A DNA stretch of 64,000 nucleotides from Halorubrum aidingense JCM 13560 (GCF_000336995.1 NZ_AOJI01000019.1:1-64000), one strand, 5' to 3'. Positions 34,232 to 43,313 are shown, counted from the stretch's first letter. Numbers and translations are program-made. The notes: generated by a model from the sequence alone, not told the origin.

Positions 34232-34648
34232 TCACTCCGGAACCGACTCTTCGGGCGGGACCGCGTCGAGCACGGCGAGTTCGATCCCGGTGCCCGCGCG
34301 GTCGAACGCGGCGACCGCGTCCTCGTCGTACGGCGGCACGGCGACGATCACGACTGCGGCGAGGTCGTCCGTCTTTGAGACCCCGAGAAAGCCGTCCGAG
34401 TGCGAGAGGAAGCGGGCACCGCCGTGGCCGGCCGGGGTTCCGAGGTCGACGCCGAACACCGCGTTCACCGATCCGCCGACGTCGGGGAGCGTGAAGTGCG
34501 TCAACACGGGCGTCTCGGGGTCGATCCCGAGGTCCGCATCGAACTCGCCGGCGCGCGTCGCCGAGAGCCGGTAGTTCGACTCCTCCGGATCGCGCTCGGC
34601 GGCATCGTCGAGCAGGACCGTCAGCAGGTCGCGAGTGATGTGGATCAC
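34232..34648 (-). CDS. Hypothetical protein with degenerate JAMM/MPN-like signature
   Basis: This 138-residue protein starts at GTG 34648 (an ATG at 34678 is in frame). It opens VIHITRDLLTVLLDDAAERDPEESNYRLSA, like the N-terminal strand, helix and P-x-E segment of JAMM/MPN deubiquitinase-like proteins. Later comes a His, seven residues, Ser, two residues, Asp (H83, S91, D94), exactly the right half of the JAMM motif H-x-H-x7-S-x2-D; the left His is replaced by Leu81. This would leave an incomplete zinc site, so if the fold is right the protein may be non-catalytic. The call is inference; composition and start support a real gene. Confidence 0.65.
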   Translation of the reverse strand: MIHITRDLLTVLLDDAAERDPEESNYRLSATRAGEFDADLGIDPETPVLTHFTLPDVGGSVNAVFGVDLGTPAGHGGARFLSHSDGFLGVSKTDDLAAVVIVAVPPYDEDAVAAFDRAGTGIELAVLDAVPPEESVPE

Positions 34649-34769
34649 GGCTGGTGGCTCGTTGACGGGCGCGGGCACGTCGGTGGGGCGTCTGTAGAGC
34701 GATTCACTGGCGGGGCGTTGGCGGCGTCTGCGGGGCGGCTCGCCGGCGGTGGCGGCTTAGGCGCACGGG

Positions 34770-35468
34770 TCAGATCCCGAGCGCCGACCGGAGGGTCTTG
34801 GCGTACAGCCCGGGGGCCTTTCGGCGGGAACCGGAGAGCGCGTCCTCGAGGGCGACCGCGGCGTTGTCGAGCACGCCGACTCCGTGTCCGACGAGGATGC
34901 GCTCGGGGTTCAGCCCGGAGAGCGCCTCGGTCGGCGGCGTCAAGCGGAGCATCGGGTGGACGCCGAGGCGCTCGCGGTCACCGCGGAAGTACGACGCCGA
35001 TCCGAGCGACTCGGGGACGATGAGCGTCTCGCCGTCGAAGAGGCCGACCTCCTGCCACGGCGGCACCGATGAGTCGCGGATGCGGAACGCCTCGAAGCCG
35101 GTGTCCGCCAGCCGGGACCCGAAGCGCTCGACCTCGGCGTCGAGTTCGTCGGCGACGCCGGACATCCACTCGGGGACGTAGACGGGGACGTCGTGGCGGG
35201 TCGCGATCGCGGCGCTGTCGCGTTTGTGCCGGTCGAGTCCGACGACGACGCCGGCGACCGTGCCGAATTCCTCGAGCAGGTCGTCGAGCCCCGGGGCATC
35301 GACGGGGTCGATCACCCAGACGTCGTCCGTGTCGGTCTCCTCGTTCGGAACCGCGATTGCGTGGCTCGCCCGCTGCATCTTCTCGTCGGGATACGCGATC
35401 CAGCCGACTCCGCGGTCGAAGCGATCGATCTCGTGGAGGTCCGCCTCGCCGTCCGCTTTCATGGGCAT
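34770..35468 (-). CDS. Degenerate metallo-beta-lactamase-like protein
   Basis: The protein has 232 residues from ATG 35468 (ATG 35462 is equally possible). The order of strands and the phrases VWVIDPVDAPGLDDLL, VAGVVVGLDRHKRDSAAIA (77-89) and PERILVGHGVGVLDNA follow the metallo-beta-lactamase fold, but the HxHxDH metal motif is reduced to D-R-H-K-R-D. The GHG near the C-terminus is kept. It may have lost hydrolase activity or use a different site. A longer in-frame start at 35546 adds only Arg-rich non-native sequence. Function unknown. Confidence 0.75.
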   Translation of the reverse strand: MPMKADGEADLHEIDRFDRGVGWIAYPDEKMQRASHAIAVPNEETDTDDVWVIDPVDAPGLDDLLEEFGTVAGVVVGLDRHKRDSAAIATRHDVPVYVPEWMSGVADELDAEVERFGSRLADTGFEAFRIRDSSVPPWQEVGLFDGETLIVPESLGSASYFRGDRERLGVHPMLRLTPPTEALSGLNPERILVGHGVGVLDNAAVALEDALSGSRRKAPGLYAKTLRSALGI

Positions 35469-35563
35469 ACCCGTTATTCGGCCCCGATCCCTTTCAACCC
35501 GTCTCCGGCGGAACTCTACCGCGACCCGAACAGCGTCGCGATCCAATCAGCGTCGCAACCCGA

Positions 35564-36847
35564 TTAGCGTCGCAGGTCGTTCATGTGGTCGATCCGCCGC
35601 TGGACGAGGGCCGCGGTCCCGATGTCGTGACGGATCCGGACGCGGTCGCCGGCGGCCGCCAGCGCGTCCTCGGCCTCGGCCTCCGCGTCGGCGATCGACG
35701 CGCCGCGGCCGACGACGGCGAACGAGCGCGAGGTCGTCGTGTACAGCCCGTCGTCGCGCTCGTCGACGCTCGCGTAGAACAGGAGCGCGTCGCCGACGCT
35801 CTCCTCGTCGACCGCGATCCGCGCGCCCGCGTCGGGGTCGACCGGGTAGCCGTCGGGCACGGCGTACTTACAGACGGTGGCCTCCCCCGAGAAGTCGAGG
35901 GACGGGAGCGGTTCGCCGTCGCGGGCGGCGGTCAACACGTCGATGAAGGGCGTGTCGAGCACCGGCAGCGTGTTCATCGCCTCCGGGTCACCGAAGCGAG
36001 CGTTGAACTCGACGACCTTCGGCCCCGCGTCCGTGAGCATGAACTGCCCGTAGAGAACGCCCTTGTACTCGGGCAGGGCGTCGACGACCGCGTCGAGCAC
36101 CTCGACGGCGGCGTCGTAGTCCCCATCGACCATGAACGGCAGCGAGAGTCCGGTGTCGGTGTACGAGCCCATCCCGCCCGTGTTCGGCCCCTCGTCGCCC
36201 TCGTAGGCGCGTTTGTGGTCTTGGACCGCCGGCGTCGTCCGGAGCTCGCCGTCCGCGACGAACGCCTGGATCGTGAACTCCTCGCCGACGAGCCGCTCTT
36301 CGAGCACGACGCGGTCGTACTCGGCGTCGCGGAGGTACGCCTTCGCCTCCTCGGCGGTCACCTGATCGCCGATCACCTTCACGCCCTTGCCGCCGGTGAG
36401 CCCGGCCGGCTTCACCGCGAGGTCGCCGTCGTACTCGTCGATGTACGCGCAGGCGGCCTCGGTGTCGTCGAACACCGCGAAGTCCGGACAGCCGGGGATC
36501 GATTCCTCGTCCATGAACCGGCGCTGATACGCCTTGTCGGTCTCCAGCCGCGCCTCCTCGGCCCGCGGTCCGAAGGCGTAGACGCCGGCGTCGTCGAGCG
36601 CGTCGGCGACCCCCGCCGCCAGCGCCGACTCCGGACCGATAACCGCGAGGTCCGCGCCGACCTCGGTCGCGTACGCCGCGATCGCCTCGGCGTCCGTCTC
36701 CGCGATCGTTTCGAACCCGTCCGCGAGTCGGCGAATACCCGGGTTGCGGTTGCTCGCACAGGCGTACAGCGCGCAGTCGTCGGCGACCGCGCGGGCGATC
36801 GCGTGCTCGCGTCCGCCGCCGCCGACGAGGAGTACGGTCTCCGTCAT
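35564..36847 (-). CDS. purD: Phosphoribosylamine-glycine ligase
   Basis: This 427-residue ATP-grasp enzyme makes GAR in purine synthesis. The N-terminal PurD signature is VLLVGGGGREHAIARAV (about 5-21); the ATP-grasp region has AVKPAGLTGGKGVKVI and the acidic Mg site near VVEFNARFGDPE (about 275-286), followed by the C-terminal PYPVDPDAG-type domain. Length and motifs are complete. It is transcribed away from the DUF255 gene; the 142-base gap contains AT-rich TATA-like DNA at 36896-36922. Confidence 0.96.
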   Translation of the reverse strand: MTETVLLVGGGGREHAIARAVADDCALYACASNRNPGIRRLADGFETIAETDAEAIAAYATEVGADLAVIGPESALAAGVADALDDAGVYAFGPRAEEARLETDKAYQRRFMDEESIPGCPDFAVFDDTEAACAYIDEYDGDLAVKPAGLTGGKGVKVIGDQVTAEEAKAYLRDAEYDRVVLEERLVGEEFTIQAFVADGELRTTPAVQDHKRAYEGDEGPNTGGMGSYTDTGLSLPFMVDGDYDAAVEVLDAVVDALPEYKGVLYGQFMLTDAGPKVVEFNARFGDPEAMNTLPVLDTPFIDVLTAARDGEPLPSLDFSGEATVCKYAVPDGYPVDPDAGARIAVDEESVGDALLFYASVDERDDGLYTTTSRSFAVVGRGASIADAEAEAEDALAAAGDRVRIRHDIGTAALVQRRIDHMNDLRR

Positions 36848-36989
36848 GTGCGACGGATGTCCGCATGGTAGTGTAAAGGTTACTCTCTACTAACGGTGAG
36901 ATATACACAATAGTGGATAAATAACCGGCGGCCACCGCGGAGCGACGGTCGTGTGACGGGTTTTTGCCGCGCCGGGACGAATCGGGCGC

Positions 36990-39197
36990 ATGTCACAGCC
37001 GACCGACCGGAACCGCCTCGACGGAGAGGCGAGTCCGTACCTCCAACAGCACGCCGACAACCCGGTGCACTGGCAGCCCTGGGGCGAGGACGCCTTCGAG
37101 CGCGCCCGCGAGCACGACGTGCCCGTCTTCGTCTCCATCGGCTACTCCTCGTGTCACTGGTGTCACGTGATGGCCGAAGAGAGCTTCGAGGACGACTCGA
37201 TCGCGGCGGTGCTCAACGACCAGTTCGTCCCGGTCAAGGTCGATCGCGAGGAGCGCCCCGACGTCGACAGCACGTTCATGACCGTCTGCCAACTCGTCAC
37301 CGGCGGGGGCGGCTGGCCGCTCTCGGCGTGGTGTACGCCCGAGGGGAAGCCGTTCTACGTCGGGACGTACTTCCCGCCCGAGCCGCGTCGGAACCAGCCG
37401 GGGTTCCGCGACCTCTGTGAGCGCATCGCCGACTCGTGGGCCGACCCGGAGCAGCGCGAGGAGATGAAGCGGCGCGCCGAACAGTGGACGACGAGCGCCC
37501 GCGACGAGCTGGAGTCGGTGCCGGAACCGGGCGACGCGGACGACGCGGACGACACGGGCCCCTCCGGATCCGACCTCCTCGAGGAGGCCGCGGCCGCCGC
37601 GATCCGCGGGTACGACGACGAGTACGGCGGATTCGGGAGCGGCGGCGCGAAGTTCCCCATGCCGGGGCGGATCGACCTGCTCATGCGCGCGGCCGCCCGA
37701 AGCGGTCGGAGCGCCGCCCTGACCGCGGCGACGGGGACGCTCGACGGGATGGCCCGGGGCGGGGTGTACGACCAGATCGGCGGCGGGTTCCACCGGTACG
37801 CCGTCGACCGACAGTGGACGATCCCGCACTTCGAGAAGATGCTGTACGACAACGCGGAGCTACCGATGGTCTACCTCGACGGCTACCGGCTCACCGGTGA
37901 CCCGTCGTACGCCCGCGTCGCGAGCGAGTCGCTCGGCTTCCTCGACCGCGAACTCCGACACGCGGACGGCGGCTTCTTCAGCACGCTCGACGCACGGAGC
38001 CGACCGCCAGCGGGTCGGGGCGGCGGCCGCGGGAACGACGAGGGTGGGGACGGCGAGGGCGACGCGCCCGCCGTCGAGGGCGCGTACTACGTCTGGACCC
38101 CCGAGGAGGTCGACGCCGTCCTCGACGAGCCGGCGTCGTCGCTCGCGAAGGCCCGGTTCGGCATCCGGTCGGGCGGGAACTTCGAACGCGGCACGACCGT
38201 GCCGACGGTCGCGGCGTCGATCGAGGAACTCGCCGACGAGTACGACCGCCCCGCCGACGAGGTTCGCGAGATCCTGACCGACGCCCGCGTCGCGCTCTTC
38301 GAGGCGCGGGAGACCCGACCGCGACCGGCGCGCGACGAAAAGGTGCTCGCGTCGTGGAACGGCCGGGCGATATCGGCGTTCGCGCGAGCGGGCGACGTGC
38401 TCGGCGACTCGTACGCCGCGATCGCGAGCGACGCGCTCGCGTTCTGCCGCGATCGGCTGTACGACGAGGATACCGGCGAACTCGCGCGTCGGTGGCTCGA
38501 CGGCGACGTCCGCGGCCCGGGGTACCTCGATGACTACGCCTTCCTCGCGCGCGGCGCGCTCGACGTGTACGCCGCGACTGGCGACCCGGAACCGCTCGGG
38601 TTCGCCCTGGATCTCGCCGAGTCGCTGGTCGACGCGTTCTACGAGGCGGCGGACGGGACGATCTACTTCACCCGAGACCCCGACGCGAGTGACGACGACA
38701 CCCTGTTCGCGCGGCCACAGGAGTTCACCGACCGGTCGACGCCGTCGAGCCTCGGCGTCGCGGCGGAGACGCTCGCGCTGCTCGACGGCTTCCGGACCGA
38801 TCGCGAGTTCCGCGAGATCGCCGAGGCGGTCGTGACGACGCACGCCGACCGCATCCGAGCGAGCCCGCTGGAGCACGTCTCGCTGGTCCGGGCGGCCGAG
38901 CACGTCGAGACGGGCGGGGTCGAGGTCACGATCGCGGCCGACGAGGTCCCGGCCGCGTGGCGCGAGACGCTCGGGGAGCGGTACCTCCCGGGCGCGCTCG
39001 TCGCCCCGCGACCCCCGACGGACGCCGGGCTGGCGGCGTGGCTCGACGACCTCGGGCTCGACGAGGCGCCGCCGATCTGGGCCGACCGCGACGCCCTCGA
39101 CGGCGAGCCGACCGCCTACGTCTGTGAGGGGTTCGCCTGCTCGCCGCCGCGGACCGACCTCGACGAGGCGCTCGCGTGGCTCACCGACGGTGAGTGA
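36990..39197 (+). CDS. DUF255/YyaL thioredoxin-fold protein
   Basis: This 735-residue protein has a thioredoxin-like N-terminus: SPYLQQHADNPVHWQPWGEDAF, then the active CHWCHVM (about residues 55-61), then LNDQFVPVKVDREERPDVD. The rest is the alpha/alpha-barrel found in YyaL/SPATA20 proteins, including GGVYDQIGGGFHRYAVD and WTIPHFEKMLYDNAEL. An acidic Gly-rich insertion (about 347-365) interrupts the barrel. The CxxC suggests redox activity; the barrel resembles glycan epimerases, and the joint role is not known. Complete and of usual length. Confidence 0.93.
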   Translation: MSQPTDRNRLDGEASPYLQQHADNPVHWQPWGEDAFERAREHDVPVFVSIGYSSCHWCHVMAEESFEDDSIAAVLNDQFVPVKVDREERPDVDSTFMTVCQLVTGGGGWPLSAWCTPEGKPFYVGTYFPPEPRRNQPGFRDLCERIADSWADPEQREEMKRRAEQWTTSARDELESVPEPGDADDADDTGPSGSDLLEEAAAAAIRGYDDEYGGFGSGGAKFPMPGRIDLLMRAAARSGRSAALTAATGTLDGMARGGVYDQIGGGFHRYAVDRQWTIPHFEKMLYDNAELPMVYLDGYRLTGDPSYARVASESLGFLDRELRHADGGFFSTLDARSRPPAGRGGGRGNDEGGDGEGDAPAVEGAYYVWTPEEVDAVLDEPASSLAKARFGIRSGGNFERGTTVPTVAASIEELADEYDRPADEVREILTDARVALFEARETRPRPARDEKVLASWNGRAISAFARAGDVLGDSYAAIASDALAFCRDRLYDEDTGELARRWLDGDVRGPGYLDDYAFLARGALDVYAATGDPEPLGFALDLAESLVDAFYEAADGTIYFTRDPDASDDDTLFARPQEFTDRSTPSSLGVAAETLALLDGFRTDREFREIAEAVVTTHADRIRASPLEHVSLVRAAEHVETGGVEVTIAADEVPAAWRETLGERYLPGALVAPRPPTDAGLAAWLDDLGLDEAPPIWADRDALDGEPTAYVCEGFACSPPRTDLDEALAWLTDGE

Positions 39198-39249
39198 AGG
39201 GGCCGACAGCCGGCGACTACTTATATAGCGCGCGCCGCTGAGGTCGAAT

Positions 39250-40446
39250 ATGTACGACTTCGTCGTCGTCGGAGCGGGGCCGGCGGGCTCGCGGTTCGCG
39301 CGCCGGGCGGCCGAGGCCGGTCGGGACGTTCTCCTAGTAGAGAAGGGGACCGTCGGCGAGCCGCTGGCGTGTTCGGGGCACGTCTCCGACGACATCTGGC
39401 AGTTCGTCGATGAGGAGGCCCGCGAGCGGCTCCTCCAGAACCGCGTGTACGGCGCCCGGTTCCACGTCGGTGGCCCGGGGTCGACCGACTACCCGTTTTA
39501 TAAGCGAGAGCCGGTGTCGAACGTGATCGACCGCGTCGGACTCGATCGGACGCTCGCGGACGCGGCTCGCGACGCCGGCGCCGACGTCCGAGAGGGACAC
39601 ACGGTCGTCGGCGTCGACGAGCGAGCCGATCGCGTCGTCATCGAAGCGAGCGTCGCCCCCGACTCGGGCGAGGCCGGAGGCGAATCCGGCGACCAACCTG
39701 ACGGCGGATCGGACGGCAGCGGCACCGTGCGCTTCGAAGGGCGCATGGTCGCCGGCTGCGACGGCCCGACCTCGCGGGTCAGGCGCTCGCTGGGACTCTC
39801 CGAGCCCGACGAACTGCTCCACGGCGTGCTCGCGTTCGACGACGCGCCCGACGACGGCGACCTCGTCGACGTCCATCTCACCGCCCCTCGGTTCTTCGCG
39901 TGGCGGATCCCGCGCGGCGACGCCGGCGTCGAGTACGGGCTGGCCGCGCCGCCGGGAGACGACGTGTCGGCGCTGTTCGACCGCCTCACCGACGCGTACG
40001 ACGTGACGACCGACCGGTTCTGCTCGGGCGCGATTCCCGTCGGCCCGCCCGACCGAGTCACGACGAAGCGGGCGTTCCTGATCGGCGACGCCGCCGCGCA
40101 GACGAAGCCGTTCACCGGCGGCGGGATCCTGTACGGGATGACCGCGGCGGACGCGGCGGCGGCGACGATCGACCCGACGGACCCGACCACCCTCGCCGAC
40201 TACGAGTCGGCGTGGCGCGACGCGATCGGCCGGGAGATACGGCTCGGCCACGCGATCCGCGCCTGTTACTCGCTGCCGGAGCCGGTCCAGCGGGTCGGGT
40301 TACGGGCGCTGTCCGGCGAGATCGGCGTCCACATGGACCGGCCGACCTCCTTTTTCTCGTCGTCGAACCTCCGGCGGCTGTTCTCGCGGAGCGAGTCGCC
40401 CGAGGCGGTGTTGAGCGGCGGCGACACCGGGGCTCGAACCGAATAA
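39250..40446 (+). CDS. Geranylgeranyl-reductase-family flavoprotein
   Basis: This 398-residue FAD protein starts VVVGAGPAGSRFARRAAEAG with E31 in VEKG. It has the LACSGHVSDD segment (conserved Cys near residue 40) and the second FAD motif AFLIGDAAAQTKPFTGGGILYG (about 276-297). It is a second member of the lipid-reductase family in the window, shorter and diverged from the gene at 20144, so one of them may act on quinone tails or another prenyl substrate. A TTATATAG box 22-29 bases before the ATG supports a leaderless start. Confidence 0.9.
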   Translation: MYDFVVVGAGPAGSRFARRAAEAGRDVLLVEKGTVGEPLACSGHVSDDIWQFVDEEARERLLQNRVYGARFHVGGPGSTDYPFYKREPVSNVIDRVGLDRTLADAARDAGADVREGHTVVGVDERADRVVIEASVAPDSGEAGGESGDQPDGGSDGSGTVRFEGRMVAGCDGPTSRVRRSLGLSEPDELLHGVLAFDDAPDDGDLVDVHLTAPRFFAWRIPRGDAGVEYGLAAPPGDDVSALFDRLTDAYDVTTDRFCSGAIPVGPPDRVTTKRAFLIGDAAAQTKPFTGGGILYGMTAADAAAATIDPTDPTTLADYESAWRDAIGREIRLGHAIRACYSLPEPVQRVGLRALSGEIGVHMDRPTSFFSSSNLRRLFSRSESPEAVLSGGDTGARTE

Positions 40447-40477
40447 AAAAGCGTGAGAATCGAGGCGTATCGGGTCG

Positions 40478-40939
40478 CTACTCGTCGATGACGTTCGCGA
40501 ACGAGACGTTCTCGCGGACGCTCGTGATCTCGACGGTCGGCTCGTCGCCCGGCCGGGAGTCGGGCACGATGACGACGTAGCCGCGCTCGATCTTGGCGAT
40601 CCCGTCGCCCTTGTCGCCGAGCGTCTCGATCGTGACGTCTCGCACGTCGCCCTCGGAGACCGGTGGACCGACCGGGTCCGGGCCGGAACTGGACTGGTCT
40701 GCCACGGCCGCGGCCGGTTGCGCGCCGTTTCCGGCGGTCGCGTCGGGGGCGGCGTCGGTCGGCGCCGCGTCGCGGTCCGTCCCGTCGTCTCGGTGGATGA
40801 GCGCGACGCGGTAGGTGTCGTTCGGGGCGACGGTGCCGTGTTCGAGTTCCGAGGCGGGGATCGTGACGACGTGGTCGCCGTCGCGCTCCTCGATCTCTCC
40901 GGTGAATAGACACGCAAGCGAATCCGTAATCTCAACCAT
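40478..40939 (-). CDS. TRAM domain protein with Ala/Asp-rich linker
   Basis: This 153-residue protein ends in a TRAM domain (VSEGDVRDVTIETLGDKGDGIAKIERGYVVIVPDSRPGDEPTVEIT, about 95-142), an RNA-binding beta-barrel. An N-terminal part (about 1-50, VVTIPASELEHGTVAPNDTYRVALI) joins through a 35-residue Ala/Asp/Pro linker. Single-TRAM proteins in archaea act as cold-shock-like RNA chaperones. Start ATG 40939 is chosen over ATG 41014, whose extension looks non-native. Confidence 0.88.
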   Translation of the reverse strand: MVEITDSLACLFTGEIEERDGDHVVTIPASELEHGTVAPNDTYRVALIHRDDGTDRDAAPTDAAPDATAGNGAQPAAAVADQSSSGPDPVGPPVSEGDVRDVTIETLGDKGDGIAKIERGYVVIVPDSRPGDEPTVEITSVRENVSFANVIDE

Positions 40940-41104
40940 GGGTGCTATAGCGAGCACGCTCATGAAAAGGTCCCTGTTCCGAGCGCCCGCGTCGACCGGT
41001 CGTGCGGCGGTCACCTCACCGACGCAGAGCTCGGTGAGACAGAGCAGACCCGGGGCTCACGGTTGAACATAAACATTTACCCTGTTCCGAAGTAATTGGC
41101 GGCC

Positions 41105-42337
41105 ATGAGTCGAAATTACGAGTCGCTCCACGATCCGAACGCGGAGTACACGATGCGGGAACTCTCCGCGGAGACGATGGATGTCACGGGATCGCGCGGC
41201 GGCGGCCGCGACGTCGAGATCACCGACGTGCAGACCACGATGGTCGACGGGAACTTCCCGTGGACGCTCGTCCGCGTGTACACCGACGCGGGCGTCGTCG
41301 GTACCGGCGAGGCGTACTGGGGCGCCGGCGTGCCGGAGCTGATCGAGCGGATGAAACCGTTCGTCGTCGGCGAGAACCCGCTCGACATCGACCGGCTGTA
41401 CGAGCACCTCATCCAGAAGATGTCCGGCGAGGGCTCCGTCGAGGGCGTCACCGTCACCGCGATCTCCGGGATCGAGGTGGCCCTCCACGACCTCGCCGGC
41501 AAGATCCTCGACGTGCCCGCCTACCAGCTGCTCGGCGGCAAGTACCGCGACAAGATGCGCGTCTACTGCGACTGCCACACCGAGGAGGAGGCCGACCCCG
41601 AGGCGTGCGCCGACGAGGCCGAGCGCGTCGTCGACGAACTCGGCTACGACGCGCTGAAGTTCGACCTCGACGTCCCGTCGGGGTTAGAGAAGGACCGCGC
41701 GAACCGGCACCTGCGCCCCGGCGAGATCCGCCACAAAGCGGAGATCGTCGAGCAGGTCACCGAGCGCGTGAAAGACAAGGCCGACGTGGCGTTCGACTGC
41801 CACTGGACGTTCTCGGGCGGCTCCGCGCAGCGGCTCGCGGACGCTCTCGAGGAGTACGACGTGTGGTGGCTCGAAGACCCCGTGCCGCCGGAGAACCTCG
41901 AAGTCCAAGAGGAGGTCACGAAGAACACGGTCACGCCGATCGCGGTCGGCGAGAACCGCTACCGCGTCACCGAGCTGCGCCGACTCATCGAGAACCAGGC
42001 GGTCGACATCGTCGCGCCCGACCTGCCGAAGGTCGGCGGGATGCGCGAGACCCGCAAGATCGCGGACGTCGCGAACCAGTACTACGTCCCGGTCGCGATG
42101 CACAACGTCGCCTCGCCGATCGCGACGATGGCGGCGACGCACGTCGGCGCCGCGATCCCGAACTCGCTCGCGATCGAGTACCACTCCTACGAGCTCGGCT
42201 GGTGGGAGGACCTCGTCGAGGAGGACGTCATCGAGGACGGGTACATCGAGGTGCCCGAGAAGCCCGGTCTCGGCCTCACGCTCGACATGGACGCCGTCGA
42301 GGAGCATATGGTCGACGGCGAGACGTTGTTCGATTGA
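41105..42337 (+). CDS. gad: D-gluconate dehydratase, enolase superfamily
   Basis: This 410-residue enzyme of the mandelate-racemase/muconate-lactonising group starts MSRNYESLHDPNAEYTMREL, an opening I associate with the haloarchaeal gluconate dehydratase of the semi-phosphorylative Entner-Doudoroff pathway. Catalytic features are the K in YDALKFDLD, acidic metal ligands in DCHWTF, WWLEDPVP and GENRYR, and a C-terminal H in AMHNVASP. It would convert D-gluconate to 2-keto-3-deoxygluconate; xylonate or galactonate dehydratase relatives are the alternatives. No sugar gene lies next to it. Confidence 0.85.
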   Translation: MSRNYESLHDPNAEYTMRELSAETMDVTGSRGGGRDVEITDVQTTMVDGNFPWTLVRVYTDAGVVGTGEAYWGAGVPELIERMKPFVVGENPLDIDRLYEHLIQKMSGEGSVEGVTVTAISGIEVALHDLAGKILDVPAYQLLGGKYRDKMRVYCDCHTEEEADPEACADEAERVVDELGYDALKFDLDVPSGLEKDRANRHLRPGEIRHKAEIVEQVTERVKDKADVAFDCHWTFSGGSAQRLADALEEYDVWWLEDPVPPENLEVQEEVTKNTVTPIAVGENRYRVTELRRLIENQAVDIVAPDLPKVGGMRETRKIADVANQYYVPVAMHNVASPIATMAATHVGAAIPNSLAIEYHSYELGWWEDLVEEDVIEDGYIEVPEKPGLGLTLDMDAVEEHMVDGETLFD

Positions 42338-42424
42338 GCGAAGCGAAATCGAACTCGATAGGCAAGCGGAGCGAGCCTATCGGTGTTTGACGAGGCGTAA
42401 GCCGAAGTCGAACCGGTACTGTGT

Positions 42425-42832
42425 CTATTCGCGCTGACTAGTGAGCGGCTCTCGCGGCGGCGGCTCGCGAAGCCGCCGAAACGCCTCCGGAGTCTGTACC
42501 GCGCGGGCTTCCGCGGTGCGGCCGCGGTCGTCGCGAAACCTGACGCGCGACTCGAACGTCCGCGGGCCGTCGTAGCCGTCGAGGGGTGCGAGCACGGTTC
42601 GGAACCGGCCTCCCGGCGGGACGACGCCGATCGGCGCGAACGGGGTCGCCGCGTCGGGGTCGACGTCGGCCGCCACCTCGTCCCACGGGGGGTCGAGCGA
42701 GACGGCGACGTCGTGGGCGGCCCGAGAGCCGACGTTCTCGACGACGAGCACCAACAGCCGCCGCTCGGCGTCGAGCGAGACGACGACGTCGGGAGCGCCG
42801 AACAGCAGGCGGCGGACGATGCGTGACCACAC
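42425..42832 (-). CDS. Hypothetical protein, Ig-like domain, partner of tail-tube gene
   Basis: This 135-residue protein starts 6 bases after the tail-tube stop, so the two form an operon. The middle part (LLVLVVENVGSRAAHDVAVSLDPPW, then PPGGRFRTVLAPLDGY) has the alternating strand pattern of CARDB/Ig-like domains. The C-terminus is Arg/Pro/Glu-rich. I do not recognise a phage baseplate or chaperone family. Its tight linkage to a tail-tube-like gene is the main clue to its role. Confidence 0.68.
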   Translation of the reverse strand: MWSRIVRRLLFGAPDVVVSLDAERRLLVLVVENVGSRAAHDVAVSLDPPWDEVAADVDPDAATPFAPIGVVPPGGRFRTVLAPLDGYDGPRTFESRVRFRDDRGRTAEARAVQTPEAFRRLREPPPREPLTSQRE

Positions 42833-42838
42833 CGTCCG

Positions 42839-43285
42839 TCACTTCCGGTCGCCGTCGACCGATTCGACCGCGTACCCCTCGTGTGCGAGTTCGAGCGTCT
42901 CCGTCGCGACGCCGGTGCCGCGCGCGTCGAGCGTCGGCCCCGCGAGCCGAACCGGCCACGCGTTCTTCACCTTCCAGACCACGGCGGGGTCGTGGTTCTC
43001 GTCGAGCAGCGAGACGCTGACGTCCCGACGCTCGACCGAACCGAGTCGGATCGTGTTCAGCCACGCGAAGAACTCGTTATCGCCGGGGACCACCCCGCGC
43101 TCCAACACGAGATTCGCGTACCGCGGCCGCCCGGGAAGCTTGCGGTCGCCGTACTCGGAGGCCGATCCCTCGCGGTAGGCGACGTCGTCGTAAGCGATCT
43201 CGAGGCCTGACACCCTCGTGCAGCCGATCCGGCTGCCGCCCCACTCGACGGTGAAGTGGATCGGGCTAACGGTATCTGTTGACAT
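42839..43285 (-). CDS. Orphan gp19-like phage/injection-system tail-tube protein
   Basis: This 148-residue protein opens with IHFTVEWGGSRIGCTRVSGLEIAYDDVAYREG and continues RKLPGRPRYANLVLERGVVPGDNEFFAWLNTI, then VSVSLLDENHDPAVVWKVKNAWPVRLAGPTLDARG and TETLELAHEGY. This is the pattern of T4 gp19-family tail-tube and extracellular contractile-injection tube proteins. No sheath, baseplate, spike or terminase lies nearby, so it is either a remnant or a repurposed orphan. The start ATG 43285 lies 19-28 bases below a TTATATTTGG box, so it has its own promoter. Confidence 0.85.
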   Translation of the reverse strand: MSTDTVSPIHFTVEWGGSRIGCTRVSGLEIAYDDVAYREGSASEYGDRKLPGRPRYANLVLERGVVPGDNEFFAWLNTIRLGSVERRDVSVSLLDENHDPAVVWKVKNAWPVRLAGPTLDARGTGVATETLELAHEGYAVESVDGDRK

Positions 43286-43303
43286 GGTCAGTGAACACAT
43301 ATA

Positions 43304-43313
43304 CCAAATATAA
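43304..43313 (-). promoter_or_regulatory. TATA box of the tail-tube operon
   Basis: Minus strand TTATATTTGG lies 19-28 bases upstream of ATG 43285, in an AT-rich island. The intact promoter implies that the orphan operon is expressed or was recently. Confidence 0.5.
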
